From: Alteriqipengyuania_B sp035481675
GTDB lineage: Bacteria > Pseudomonadota > Alphaproteobacteria > Sphingomonadales > Sphingomonadaceae
DNA: 64,000 nucleotides
Reading direction: 5' to 3'
NCBI RefSeq assembly: GCF_035481675.1
Contig: NZ_JAYJJW010000001.1
Coordinates: 248,001 to 312,000, forward strand
A model generated the notes under the pieces. That model saw nothing but the letters and a program-made list of their open reading frames with translations. It did not search any database and was not told where the DNA came from. Below, piece by piece: positions 35,660-44,808 of this stretch. Position 1 is the stretch's first letter. The number at the start of each line of letters is the position of its first letter. Position numbers and translations under genes: made by a program.

Positions 35660-35687
35660 TTGCGGCGCGGCGGCAATGGCCTATCTG
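35660..35687 (+). promoter_or_regulatory. Candidate promoter of asd
   Basis: TTGCGG (35660-35665), a 16-bp spacer, and TATCTG (35682-35687), 27 bp before the asd ATG. Same form as the rpsF and rpsA candidates. Confidence 0.5.
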
Positions 35688-35714
35688 CGCAGCGAGATCT
35701 GATTGGAGCGAAAC

Positions 35715-36740
35715 ATGGGTTACAAGGTGGCAATCGTCGGCGCGACGGGCAACGTCGGGCGCGAGATGATGCAGGTGCTGGCGGAACGCGAGTTTCCCTG
35801 CGACGAGATTGCCGCGGTCGCATCATCCCGCAGCCAGGGCACCGAGGTAGAGTTCGGCGACACCGGCCGGATGCTGAAATGCAAGAATATCGAGCATTTC
35901 GATTTTACCGGATGGGACATCGCCCTGTTTGCCGCAGGCAGCGGGCCGACGAAGGAATACGCGCCCAAGGCCGCTGCCGCGGGCTGCGTCGTGATCGACA
36001 ATTCCTCGCTGTACCGGATGGACCCGGACGTCCCGCTGATCGTGCCGGAAGTGAATCCGGAGGCGATCGACGGCTACAAGAAGAAGAATATCATCGCCAA
36101 CCCCAACTGTTCGACCGCGCAGCTGGTCGTGGCGCTGAAGCCGCTGCACGATGCCGCCACGATCAAGCGGGTGGTAGTCTCCACCTACCAGTCCGTCTCC
36201 GGCGCGGGAAAAGCCGGGATGGACGAGCTGTTCGAACAGAGCCGCGCGATCTTCGTCGGCGATCCGGTAGAACCGCGGACTTTCACAAAGCAGATCGCCT
36301 TCAACGTGATCCCGCATATCGACGTGTTCATGGACGATGGTTCCACCAAGGAAGAGTGGAAAATGGTGGTCGAGACCAAGAAGATCCTCGACCCCAAAAT
36401 CAAGCTGAACGCCACCTGCGTGCGCGTGCCCGTGTTCGTCGGCCATTCCGAAGCCGTGAACATCGAGTTCGAGAACGAGATCAGCGCCAAGCAAGCGCAG
36501 GACATCCTGCGCGAGTCGCCGGGAATCATGCTGGTCGATAAGCGCGAGGACGAAGGCTACGTCACCCCGGTCGAAAGCGCGGGCGACGGCGCGACCTACA
36601 TCAGCCGCGTGCGCGAGGACCCGACGGTCGACAACGGCATCACCCTGTGGTGCGTCAGCGACAACCTGCGCAAGGGGGCCGCGCTCAACGCCGTCCAGAT
36701 CGCCGAATTGCTCGGCCGCACTCACCTGAAGAAGGGCTGA
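35715..36740 (+). CDS. asd: Aspartate-semialdehyde dehydrogenase
   Basis: 341 residues. NADP loop VGATGNVGREM at the N-terminus, catalytic C132 in NPNCSTAQLV, and VSTYQSVSGAGKAGMDEL. It reduces aspartyl phosphate to the semialdehyde for Lys, DAP, Met and Thr synthesis. The start MGYKVAIVG is preferred over MERN four codons earlier because TTGGAG is well spaced to it. Monocistronic by appearance. Confidence 0.97.
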   Translation: MGYKVAIVGATGNVGREMMQVLAEREFPCDEIAAVASSRSQGTEVEFGDTGRMLKCKNIEHFDFTGWDIALFAAGSGPTKEYAPKAAAAGCVVIDNSSLYRMDPDVPLIVPEVNPEAIDGYKKKNIIANPNCSTAQLVVALKPLHDAATIKRVVVSTYQSVSGAGKAGMDELFEQSRAIFVGDPVEPRTFTKQIAFNVIPHIDVFMDDGSTKEEWKMVVETKKILDPKIKLNATCVRVPVFVGHSEAVNIEFENEISAKQAQDILRESPGIMLVDKREDEGYVTPVESAGDGATYISRVREDPTVDNGITLWCVSDNLRKGAALNAVQIAELLGRTHLKKG

Positions 36741-36815
36741 GGAAACCCGGCATCGCGCCGGGCGTATGATCGGTGTAAGCCAAGCGCAGCCGCCTGGCCT
36801 TTCGGGAGTTCGACC

Positions 36816-37391
36816 ATGAAGATGCGCTTTTTCGTTACCTGCCTTCCGCTCGCCCTGCTCGCCGCGTGCGGGGGCGGTGAAAGCGATACGCCCGATGCGG
36901 GCGCCTCGGCAGAAGCTACCGCGACCCCGACGGGTGCGACCGCGAGCGGCGATCCGGTCGAATTGCGCGGCGACGGCATCGCCGTCGGCAGCAATGCCTT
37001 CCTGTTCAACGCCGGCCGTGCCGAAGTGGAAACCGCTGCGGCCGCAGCCTTCGGGGAAGACGGCATGAAGGGCGAGAACGAGGAATGCGGCGCCGGCCCG
37101 GTCGAGATGGTCCAGTACGCCAACGGCCTGACGCTTAACTTCCAGGACGGCAAGTTCGTCGGCTGGCTCGCCCGCCCGGGTAGCGAGGATGCGCCGGGCA
37201 GCGTAGCAACCGCCGGCGGAGTCTCACCCGGCGATCCGGCTGCCGAAGCCGAAGCCATGCCCGGTTACGAGGCGATGGCCGACAGCACGCTCGACGGCGA
37301 ATTCAGCACGTCGGACGGCATCGGCGGCTTCACCGACGAGACCAGCGGTGTGGTCGGGCTTTACGCGGGCACCAACTGCTTCTTCCGCTGA
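36816..37391 (+). CDS. Putative lipoprotein, function unknown
   Basis: 191 residues. Lipobox LLAACG after a short hydrophobic signal, then an Ala/Thr/Pro linker of about 30 residues and a compact domain with a cysteine in EECGAGP and one in TNCFFR near the end, a likely disulfide. No family recognised. GGGAG lies upstream. The stop shares one base with the start of the hydrolase gene (TGATG), which suggests coupling. Confidence 0.72.
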   Translation: MKMRFFVTCLPLALLAACGGGESDTPDAGASAEATATPTGATASGDPVELRGDGIAVGSNAFLFNAGRAEVETAAAAAFGEDGMKGENEECGAGPVEMVQYANGLTLNFQDGKFVGWLARPGSEDAPGSVATAGGVSPGDPAAEAEAMPGYEAMADSTLDGEFSTSDGIGGFTDETSGVVGLYAGTNCFFR

Positions 37392-38152
37392 TGGAGGGGC
37401 AGGCCATCGACCATTTCAGCGGCCATGGCGGCACACGGCTGGCGCTACACCGGATGGGCAAGGGCGCGCCGGTCGTCCTGCTGCACGGGCTGTTTTCGGA
37501 TGCGAACACCAACTGGCTGAAGTTCGGCACCGCGCAGCGGATCGCCGAACGCGGCTACGAAGTCCTGATGCCGGACCTGCGCGCCCATGGGCAGAGCGAG
37601 GCGCCGCATGATCCGGCCGCCTATCCGGACGATGTGCTGGTCGCCGACCTTCGGTACCTGATCGACCATCTCGGGCTCGACGGCTTCGACCTCGGCGGCT
37701 TTTCGCTCGGCGCGCGAACGGTGGTGCGGGCGGTGGTGGAAGGGCTGCAACCCCGGCGCCTCGTGATCGCCGGGATGGGCCTGTCGGGCCTCAGCGGCTG
37801 GGACAATCGCGCCGCCTTCTTCATCGACGCAATCGACCGCTTCGACGAGATCCGGCACGGCGACCCGGCCTATTTCGCGCGCAGTTTCATGAAGACGCAA
37901 AAGGTGGACCGGGTGGCCAATCGGATGTTGTTGCAGACCATGCGCGATACCGATCCGGCCGAGCTCGCCAATGTCACCATGCCATGCGCCGTGGTGTGCG
38001 GCACGGAGGACCAGGACAACGGTTCCGCGCAGGAATTGGCCGATGCATTGCCGGATGCGGTCCATGTGGCGATCCCCGGAACCCACATGTCGAGCGTCGC
38101 GAAACCCGATTTCGGCCGGGCTATCGCCGATTGGCTGGGCGACGCCGATTGA
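37391..38152 (+). CDS. Alpha/beta hydrolase
   Basis: 253 residues. Oxyanion region LLHGLFSDANTNW, nucleophile S105 in GGFSLGAR, acid in CGTEDQDNGS and histidine in PGTHMSSV. A soluble cytoplasmic esterase or C-C hydrolase; the substrate is not predictable. Overlaps the lipoprotein gene by 1 bp and the following membrane-protein gene by 4 bp, so the three form an operon. Confidence 0.88.
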   Translation: MEGQAIDHFSGHGGTRLALHRMGKGAPVVLLHGLFSDANTNWLKFGTAQRIAERGYEVLMPDLRAHGQSEAPHDPAAYPDDVLVADLRYLIDHLGLDGFDLGGFSLGARTVVRAVVEGLQPRRLVIAGMGLSGLSGWDNRAAFFIDAIDRFDEIRHGDPAYFARSFMKTQKVDRVANRMLLQTMRDTDPAELANVTMPCAVVCGTEDQDNGSAQELADALPDAVHVAIPGTHMSSVAKPDFGRAIADWLGDAD

Positions 38153-38667
38153 CGACGCGGAAGACCGCGCTGGCGTGGTGGATCGCAGGGCTGCTCGCTC
38201 TCGGCGTGGTCGCGCTGATGAACGGGCCGCTCGAAATCGAAAGCGTGAAGGGCGGAATGACCGCCCACCAGAAGGCCGGCAGCGCCAAGGCGGTCGAAGA
38301 CATCCACAAACTCTGGATGAAGGCGGATCTTTACGAGTGGGCACAGGCGGCCATCGTCACCGACCTCGTCTTCATCGCCATCTGCAGCATCGGCACCTAC
38401 CTGATGGGGCGGCAGCTCCGGGCCTCCGGCAGCGGCATTGTGCGCATGGCCGGCCGGTTCGCGCTGGCGACCGGGCTCGTGTTCATGCTCACTGATTATG
38501 CCGAGACGATCGCGCAGGCGATCCAGCTGTTCGAGCGCGAAGGGTCGGATCGGCTGGCCGCGATTGCGGCAACAGTCCGCCCGGTCAAGATGGCCGCCTG
38601 GATTGCTGCGTTCCTGGCGGTCCTGGCCGGCCTCGTCATGGAGCGCCGGGCGCGCCAGATCGCTTGA
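38149..38667 (+). CDS. Four-helix membrane protein, function unknown
   Basis: 172 residues from a TTG start that overlaps the hydrolase stop (TTGA). Hydrophobic segments: LAWWIAGLLALGVVALM, AAIVTDLVFIAICSIGTYLM, GRFALATGLVFMLTDYAETI and MAAWIAAFLAVLAGLVM. No family recognised. TTG is chosen because the next in-frame ATG would remove the first helix. Confidence 0.65.
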   Translation: MTTRKTALAWWIAGLLALGVVALMNGPLEIESVKGGMTAHQKAGSAKAVEDIHKLWMKADLYEWAQAAIVTDLVFIAICSIGTYLMGRQLRASGSGIVRMAGRFALATGLVFMLTDYAETIAQAIQLFEREGSDRLAAIAATVRPVKMAAWIAAFLAVLAGLVMERRARQIA

Positions 38668-38732
38668 TATAATCGCCGCGAAAGGCCAAACGGGCGGGCA
38701 ATAAGCATACCCGACCGGAGAGAGTCTTTCCC

Positions 38733-40607
38733 ATGAAACTGCATACCACCGTCGCGCTTGCCGCGCTTTCGCTTGGCCTTGGCGCCTGCTCCACCATGGT
38801 GCCCGAAGCGACCGCCCAGAGCGCGCCCCCCCCCGCCACCACGCCTGCTGCCGAGACGGCCTATCCGATGACGCCCGAAGGCGCGCGCCAGTGGGTCGCC
38901 ATGGTCGAGGAAGACCTGTTCGACTATTCGGTGGAAGCGAGCCAGGTCTATTGGGTCAACGCCACCTACATCACCGAGGATACGGACGCGATGGCGGCCC
39001 GTGTCGGCGCCATCGGCACGGAAAAGTCAGTCGAATACGCGCTCGAGGCTGCGAAATACGCGACCGTTGCGGGGCTGGACGCGGAAACGGCGCGCAAGCT
39101 CGACATACTGCGCAACGGCATCGTCCTGCCGGCCCCGACCACCGAGGGCGCCGCGGTCGAACTCAACACCATCGCGACCAGCCTCAACAGCCAGTACGGC
39201 AAGGGCAAGGGCACGCTGAACGGCGCCGAAATCAACGGCTCGGACATCGAGGCGGAGATGGGCAACCTCGAACGCACGCCCGCCGAATACGCCGAGATGT
39301 GGGCCAGCTGGCATACCAATGTCGGCGGCCCGATGAAGGACGACTACACCCGCATGGTCGCCATCGCGAACCAGGGCGCGGAAGAGCTCGGCTTCTCCGA
39401 TGTCGGGGCTATGTGGCGGTCGGGCTACGACATGCCGCCGGAGGAATTTTCCGCCGAGATGGAGCGGCTGTGGCAGGAAGTCCGCCCGCTATACATGGCG
39501 CTGCACACCTATGTGCGCGGCAAGCTGAATGCCGAATATGGCGACGCGATCCAGCCGGCGACCGGCCCGATCCGCGCCGACCTACTCGGCAACATGTGGG
39601 CGCAGAGCTGGAGCAATGTCTACCCGCTCGTCGCACCCGAAGGTGCCGGCGACATCGGCTACGACATCACCGACCTGATCGCCGCGAAGGGTTATGATGA
39701 AGTGGAGATGGTCCGCGTCGGCGAGCAGTTCTTCAGCTCGCTCGGTTTCGCGCCGCTCCCCGACACGTTCTACGAGCGCAGCCAGTTCGTGAAGCCGGAG
39801 GACCGCGAGGTCGTCTGCCACGCCAGCGCATGGGATATCGACAACAAGGACGATATCCGCATCAAGATGTGCATCAAGCGCAATTCGGAAGACTTCATCG
39901 TCATCCACCACGAGCTGGGCCACAACTATTACCAGCGCGCCTACAAGGACCAGGACTACCTGCACCTCAACGGCGCGAACGACGGTTTCCACGAAGCCAT
40001 CGGCGACATGATCGCCCTGTCGATCACGCCCGAATACCTCGTCCAGATCGATATGCTCGATCCGGCCGACGTGCCCAGCGCTGACAAGGATGTCGGCCTG
40101 TTGCTGCGCCAGGCGATGGACAAGGTCGCATTCCTGCCGTTCGGCCTGCTGGTCGACAAATGGCGCTGGGGCGTGTTCGACGGCTCGATCACGCCGGACC
40201 AGTACAACACCGCCTGGCACGGGCTGAAGCGTGAATACCAGGGCGTGACCCCGCCGGTGGAGCGGCCGGTCGATGCCTTCGATGCGGGCGCGAAATACCA
40301 CATTCCCGGCAACACGCCCTATGCGCGCTATTTCCTCGCCCACATCCTGCAGTTCCAGTTCTTCAAGGCAGCGTGCGAGCAGGCCGGCTGGGAAGGGCCG
40401 CTCCATCGCTGCAGCTTCTACGGCAACGAGGAAGTCGGCCGGAATCTCAACGCCATGCTCGAAATGGGCGCCAGTAAGCCGTGGCCCGATGCGCTGGAGG
40501 CCTTCACCGGCACGCGCGAGATGTCGGGCGAGGCGATGGTCGAATATTTCGCCCCGCTGATGGCGTGGCTGGAAGAGCAGAACGAGGGCGCCGAGCAGGG
40601 GTGGTAA
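38733..40607 (+). CDS. M2-family peptidyl-dipeptidase (ACE-like), lipoprotein
   Basis: 624 residues. Signal with lipobox LGLGACS. The zinc motif is H393-E394-L-G-H397 in HHELGHNYYQ, with the third ligand in FHEAIGDMI, as in angiotensin-converting enzyme and bacterial M2 dipeptidases. It removes C-terminal dipeptides from peptides in the periplasm. It overlaps the following protease gene by 7 bp. With the S9 enzyme it gives the cell exported peptide degradation from both ends. Confidence 0.93.
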   Translation: MKLHTTVALAALSLGLGACSTMVPEATAQSAPPPATTPAAETAYPMTPEGARQWVAMVEEDLFDYSVEASQVYWVNATYITEDTDAMAARVGAIGTEKSVEYALEAAKYATVAGLDAETARKLDILRNGIVLPAPTTEGAAVELNTIATSLNSQYGKGKGTLNGAEINGSDIEAEMGNLERTPAEYAEMWASWHTNVGGPMKDDYTRMVAIANQGAEELGFSDVGAMWRSGYDMPPEEFSAEMERLWQEVRPLYMALHTYVRGKLNAEYGDAIQPATGPIRADLLGNMWAQSWSNVYPLVAPEGAGDIGYDITDLIAAKGYDEVEMVRVGEQFFSSLGFAPLPDTFYERSQFVKPEDREVVCHASAWDIDNKDDIRIKMCIKRNSEDFIVIHHELGHNYYQRAYKDQDYLHLNGANDGFHEAIGDMIALSITPEYLVQIDMLDPADVPSADKDVGLLLRQAMDKVAFLPFGLLVDKWRWGVFDGSITPDQYNTAWHGLKREYQGVTPPVERPVDAFDAGAKYHIPGNTPYARYFLAHILQFQFFKAACEQAGWEGPLHRCSFYGNEEVGRNLNAMLEMGASKPWPDALEAFTGTREMSGEAMVEYFAPLMAWLEEQNEGAEQGW

Positions 40608-41059
40608 AGTCGCCGAAGGCCATCGTCGGCTGGCGGGAACTGGTGGCGCTGCCCGAACTGGGCCTGCGCCACCTGCCCGCCAAGATCGACAGCGGTGCGC
40701 GCACCTCCTCGCTCCATGCCGAAGTGCTCGAACAATTCGAGCGTGACGGCGAGAAGTTCGTGCGCTTCGCGGTCGATTTCCCGCAGCAGAAGGTACGCCA
40801 GGTGTGCGAGGCGGTGCATGTCGACATCCGCGGCATCACCAGTTCCAATGGCGAGACACAGAAGCGCTTTGTCATCAAGACGCCGCTGACGATCGGTAGC
40901 GAGACCTACCGTGTGGAAATCAGCCTCGCCAACCGTGCCGACATGAAATTCCCGATGCTGGTCGGGCGGTCTTCGCTGCGCCGCCGCTTCCTCGTCGATT
41001 CGGGCCATTCGTGGCTCCAGACTCCGGGCAGGGAGCCCGTGAAAGGTCACAAACCATGA
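40601..41059 (+). CDS. RimK-associated retropepsin-like protease (RimB / ATP-dependent zinc protease family)
   Basis: 152 residues from a GTG start, overlapping the M2 peptidase end by 7 bp. The KIDSGARTSSLHA motif is the aspartic-protease-like DSGA signature of the family annotated as putative ATP-dependent zinc protease. DMKFPMLVGRSSLRRRFLVD is the other conserved block. Members are usually next to rimK, and one is called RimB in Pseudomonas, where it is linked to removal of glutamyl tails. 10 bp before rimK. Confidence 0.85.
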   Translation: MVKSPKAIVGWRELVALPELGLRHLPAKIDSGARTSSLHAEVLEQFERDGEKFVRFAVDFPQQKVRQVCEAVHVDIRGITSSNGETQKRFVIKTPLTIGSETYRVEISLANRADMKFPMLVGRSSLRRRFLVDSGHSWLQTPGREPVKGHKP

Positions 41060-41069
41060 GTATCCGGCC

Positions 41070-41975
41070 ATGAAAATCGCCATGCTGGCCCGCAACGCCA
41101 ACCTCTATTCTCACAAGCGGCTGGTCGAGGCGGCCGAGGCGCGCGGGCACACGCTCGACATCCTCAATACCACGCGCTGCACCGTGAACATCGCCAGCCA
41201 CCGTCCGACGCTGAGCTACAACGGCGAGACGGTGAAGGGGTACGAGGCGGTGATCCCGCGCATCGGCGCGTCGATCACCAATTATGGCCTCGCCATCCTG
41301 CGCCAGTTCGAAATGGGCGGCGTGTGGCCGCTCAACGAAAGTGTCGCCATCGGGCGAAGCCGCGACAAGCTGCGCTCCATGCAGATCCTCGCCAAGTACG
41401 GGCTCGGCCTGCCGCTGACGGCCTATGCCAATGATCCCAAGCAGGCGGAGGAGATCATCAAGGCGGTCAACGGGCCGCCGGTGGTGATCAAGCTGCTCGA
41501 AGGCACACAGGGAATCGGCGTGGTCCTTGCCGAAACCATGAGCAGCGCGAAGTCCGTGATCGAAGCCTTCCGCGGCGCCAACGTGAACATCTTGGTGCAG
41601 GAATTCATCAAGGAAGCCGGCGGCACGGACATCCGGGCACTGGTGGTCGGCGGCAAGGTCGTTGCCGCGATGAAGCGCACCGGTGCGGCGGACGACTTCC
41701 GCAGCAATCTCCACCGCGGCGGCAGCGCGCAGCTGATCAAGATCACGCCGGAAGAACGCTCCACCGCCGTACGCGCGGCCAAGCACATGGGTTTGAACGT
41801 TTGCGGCGTCGACATGCTGCGATCGAACCACGGCCCGGTGATCATGGAAGTGAACAGCTCGCCCGGCCTCGAGGGGATCGAGAAAGCGACCGGCAAGGAC
41901 GTGGCCGGCATGATCATCGACTATATCGAAAAGAGCGCGAAGACCGGCAAGACGAAGACGAAAGGGAAGGGGTAA
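41070..41975 (+). CDS. rimK: ATP-grasp glutamate ligase RimK
   Basis: 301 residues, normal length. Conserved segments: RIGASITNYGLAILRQFE, KLLEGTQGIGVVLAE, QEFIKEAGGTDIRALVVG and EVNSSPGLEGIEKATG. The family ligates Glu residues to the C-terminus of ribosomal protein S6 or makes poly-glutamate. The last 20 residues are Lys/Thr rich and variable. Forms a pair with the RimB-like gene. Confidence 0.95.
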   Translation: MKIAMLARNANLYSHKRLVEAAEARGHTLDILNTTRCTVNIASHRPTLSYNGETVKGYEAVIPRIGASITNYGLAILRQFEMGGVWPLNESVAIGRSRDKLRSMQILAKYGLGLPLTAYANDPKQAEEIIKAVNGPPVVIKLLEGTQGIGVVLAETMSSAKSVIEAFRGANVNILVQEFIKEAGGTDIRALVVGGKVVAAMKRTGAADDFRSNLHRGGSAQLIKITPEERSTAVRAAKHMGLNVCGVDMLRSNHGPVIMEVNSSPGLEGIEKATGKDVAGMIIDYIEKSAKTGKTKTKGKG

Positions 41976-41981
41976 CGGCCA

Positions 41982-42608
41982 TTGCGGCAAGGCCCCGACA
42001 AGGAAGGCAGCGTCAAGAGAAGCGTCTGGGACGATCGCCCCAGCTGTCTGGGGTGTCTCGGCGTAATCCTGCTCCTGCCGATCATGTTGTTGGGCTACTG
42101 GACGATTTCCGAACGCAACTTGGCGAGGGAACGCATCCCCGAAAACGTCGTGGTCGAGCGGCAATTGTACAATGTCACAAGAAGTTTCGGTATGGGTCTT
42201 CCTGGCGACGCGGAAACAGGTCAAGTCCTCTTCGAGCTGGAAGCGGCCAATTCGGAGCGTCTGCAGGAGTTGCTGGAGAAAGCAGCAACGCCTGACGCGA
42301 TCGGTGAGATTATCGGAAACAGCCGTCGTTTCCAGTACAGGGGCTGGCAACGGACACCTTTCGATGCGGAGCTGGCGGGCGCTCCTTGGAGCACGAGGCA
42401 AACGATTGGGCAGTCCGTGAGCCTTGCGCGCTTGCTGGCGCGCGAAGAACCTGAAGGAACCTACAGCATCGAAATCGACGAAGGCGTGAAGCGTCGTATC
42501 GATGACATCGCAGGCTCTCCAGGCGCAATATACGCGACAGGCCGTGGGAGCACCATTATCGTTATAGCGCCGCGTGAGCGACTTCTGATCTTTGGCTTCG
42601 CCGGTTAG
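41982..42608 (+). CDS. Single-pass membrane protein, function unknown
   Basis: 208 residues from a TTG start with GGAAGGGG 11 bases upstream. One membrane helix near residues 23-41 (LGVILLLPIMLLGYW) is preceded by two cysteines; the rest is a predicted periplasmic domain ending in RLLIFGFAG. No family recognised. 6 bp after rimK and therefore probably cotranscribed, though codon use is AT-richer. Confidence 0.6.
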   Translation: MRQGPDKEGSVKRSVWDDRPSCLGCLGVILLLPIMLLGYWTISERNLARERIPENVVVERQLYNVTRSFGMGLPGDAETGQVLFELEAANSERLQELLEKAATPDAIGEIIGNSRRFQYRGWQRTPFDAELAGAPWSTRQTIGQSVSLARLLAREEPEGTYSIEIDEGVKRRIDDIAGSPGAIYATGRGSTIIVIAPRERLLIFGFAG

Positions 42609-42762
42609 CTGCCAGCTCAGCACCGCCACCACCGCACCAATCTGATCAGTTGTTTCGAATCGAAGAATTCTTAGCTTGGTTCGGGTGAAAAGTCCGTTGT
42701 CCGAATTTTACAATAGAGTATTCTCACTGTAATTTCATGATCTTATCGGTGGCGCTCCTCAA

Positions 42763-42791
42763 TTGAACCTCGCCGATTTTTGAACTATTCT
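42763..42791 (+). promoter_or_regulatory. Candidate sigma70 promoter of the 490-residue lipoprotein gene
   Basis: TTGAAC (42763-42768), 17-bp spacer, TATTCT (42786-42791), in an AT-rich 240-bp intergenic region. A second possible pair, TTGTCC and TATTCT with 16 bp between, lies about 65 bp upstream. Confidence 0.6.
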
Positions 42792-42847
42792 GCGGTCCGC
42801 AGATACATCTGCATATTCTCTCGTTCGGGGTCGCGGGAGTTACTCTC

Positions 42848-44320
42848 GTGCTCGTTAATTCCAAGCGTATCCTCGTTCCTCTCCTGCTGGCCTTTTTCCT
42901 CGGTCTCTCGGCGTGTGGCGGGGGGGGCGGCGGCTCGTCGGGAGGCAGCGGCGGATCCGGCGGGAATGGAGGTGGCGGGGGGGCGACCGACAACGTCGTG
43001 ATCGAATTCGCCAATGCCGGCGGCGCCTTTTACGTGGATGATGGCTCCGTGCGTCTGCGGATCGGCGGCGCAACGAGGGCCGGAACGGCGGTCACCGCGC
43101 AGTCCTTGCGCCTCGTATCCGATATCGACGGGGCGATAGCCGCCACGCTTGCCTTGAACAGCGATGTCGACATCTCCCTGTCCAGCGGCACGCACCAGCT
43201 CACGCTTTCAGGCGAATTCGCCGGAGGCACCACCGGGTCCACCGCCATCGAGGTCATCGTCCTGCCGCGGCGTCCCGAGATACCGGCTGGCATGAAGCAG
43301 GCTGCGGGAAGCCGCGTCAAAGTACCGGTGGTCCTTGTGACCTACCTTCCGACCAAGGACGGCACAACTCTAGACACCGACATCGCCAGCTACACCGTTC
43401 GTCCGTGGGGCGGAAACGTGTTGTCCAATGTCTACGCGTGGATCGAAACCCTGTTCGTCCGCAAGACGTTCATGCTGACGGAGATGTCTCGTTTCCGCGG
43501 GTACAAAAACAGTGCCGACCCGTATCTCGGTTACGAAGTGGTCGATCACATCGTCATCTACGGAGCGTTTCCGACCATTCCATACCCCCCCGATACGTCA
43601 CGCCGGATATTCGATTACGCGGGCGTGATGGACCAGATCGGTGGCAAGACGCTGGTCGAGGACGAGGGGGTCAAGGAAATCTGGCTTTCGACCTACTATG
43701 CCGGTGACGACGTGATCCTGTGGGAATCCAACATGGCCAGCCTCGCGACCGGCGACATCTCCAACAGCGATCGCCGAAACACCGATCTACCAGTCTATGA
43801 AAAAACCTACGTGGTGTATGGCATGAATTATCATCGCACACAGGCAGAGGCGGTGCACAATCATGGGCACCAGATTGAGGCGATGCTCGATTACCTCGAC
43901 CTGCGCGATAACGGCCAGCGCGACATTTTCTGGCATTCCTATGTCGGCGCTCCGAATTTCCCGTCATCGGTAACGCTCGACCAGACCGCCTGCGGCTGGA
44001 CCCACACCCCGCCCTATACAAACGACAATTACGGATACCTCAGTGCGGGCGAGACACAGTCCAGCTGCGAAGACTGGCGGCCCGACGGTTCCGGGGCTCG
44101 GAAGGCAATCAGCGGCGCATATATTCAGGCGCTCGGCTATGCGTGGCCGTCGGGTACGCCTCCGCAACACCGGGAGTCGAATTTCTATATCTGGTGGGGC
44201 CAGAACATGCCGGGGCTCAACAATTCCATTCCGTACAATGGCACAACCATGGCTAATTGGTGGCAGCTGATGAACAACTGGGACGAGAGCGTGGCCAGCG
44301 GCACCCGCCTCTACCGGTAA
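42848..44320 (+). CDS. Large secreted lipoprotein with poly-Gly linker, unrecognised family
   Basis: 490 residues from a GTG start with GGGAG upstream. Lipobox LGLSACG, then a 25-residue Gly/Ser linker, a beta-rich N-terminal region (about 50-150), and a large C-terminal domain. The latter contains a histidine cluster EAVHNHGHQIEAML that could bind metal, and a Trp/Tyr/Asn-rich end (FYIWWGQN and NWWQLMNNWDES). No active site I can name; a hydrolase or carbohydrate-binding role is possible. Monocistronic and convergent with the YbaY-like gene. Confidence 0.72.
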   Translation: MLVNSKRILVPLLLAFFLGLSACGGGGGGSSGGSGGSGGNGGGGGATDNVVIEFANAGGAFYVDDGSVRLRIGGATRAGTAVTAQSLRLVSDIDGAIAATLALNSDVDISLSSGTHQLTLSGEFAGGTTGSTAIEVIVLPRRPEIPAGMKQAAGSRVKVPVVLVTYLPTKDGTTLDTDIASYTVRPWGGNVLSNVYAWIETLFVRKTFMLTEMSRFRGYKNSADPYLGYEVVDHIVIYGAFPTIPYPPDTSRRIFDYAGVMDQIGGKTLVEDEGVKEIWLSTYYAGDDVILWESNMASLATGDISNSDRRNTDLPVYEKTYVVYGMNYHRTQAEAVHNHGHQIEAMLDYLDLRDNGQRDIFWHSYVGAPNFPSSVTLDQTACGWTHTPPYTNDNYGYLSAGETQSSCEDWRPDGSGARKAISGAYIQALGYAWPSGTPPQHRESNFYIWWGQNMPGLNNSIPYNGTTMANWWQLMNNWDESVASGTRLYR

Positions 44321-44329
44321 ACCTGCCCG

Positions 44330-44788
44330 TTACTCCTCGCGCCGGACCATCGCCAGCACGATAGTGCCGACGTCCTGACGGCCCTGCCGCGTTTCCACCG
44401 GCACCACCGTGTCGCTGGTCCACAGCAGCGTGCCCGCGCGTGAGCGGATTTCCGCGCGGACGGCGAGGCTCGCCCTGGCGGTCAATGCGCTGTCGGGCAG
44501 GTAGAGCGTGAAGGCAAACGGCACGTTCTCGCCTGTCAGGTCATAGCGTTTCTCGTCGATCACCTTCGCCGGCGCATCGGCCCGCGCGGTGTCGAGCAGG
44601 CGCACCGTCGCAGTGCTGCCGGGCAGCAGGCTGATGCGCTGGTAATAGGTGATCTGGCCGGTCACCGGAGAGGTCTTCGCCGCTACGTCGTAACCGGGCG
44701 GCGGGCCAGGATTGGGCACGATGGCGCAGGCTCCAAGCGAGTGGGCGAGGGCGACGGCGAGGGCGGCGAGGAGGTTCGAAGTCTTCAT
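44330..44788 (-). CDS. YbaY/YscW-family lipoprotein
   Basis: 152 residues. Signal with lipobox HSLGACA. The mature domain (ITYYQRISLLPGSTATVRLLD, then FAFTLYLPDSAL and GTLLWTSDTVVPV) matches the YbaY / type III secretion lipoprotein-chaperone fold. In non-T3SS bacteria the role is unknown, perhaps envelope protein folding. An ATG at 44800 would add four residues. It follows amn by about 20 bp. Confidence 0.8.
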   Translation of the reverse strand: MKTSNLLAALAVALAHSLGACAIVPNPGPPPGYDVAAKTSPVTGQITYYQRISLLPGSTATVRLLDTARADAPAKVIDEKRYDLTGENVPFAFTLYLPDSALTARASLAVRAEIRSRAGTLLWTSDTVVPVETRQGRQDVGTIVLAMVRREE

Positions 44789-44808
44789 CCCTAACGCCAT
44801 AAAGCAGC

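Noticed and set aside
36745..36761. Hairpin CCCGGC/GCCGGG after asd
   Set aside because: No T run follows, so a rho-independent terminator is not supported.
40920..42632. A 570-codon open frame on the minus strand
   Set aside because: Antisense to rimK and the following gene. Composition is that of a shadow frame and no ribosome binding site or motif is seen.
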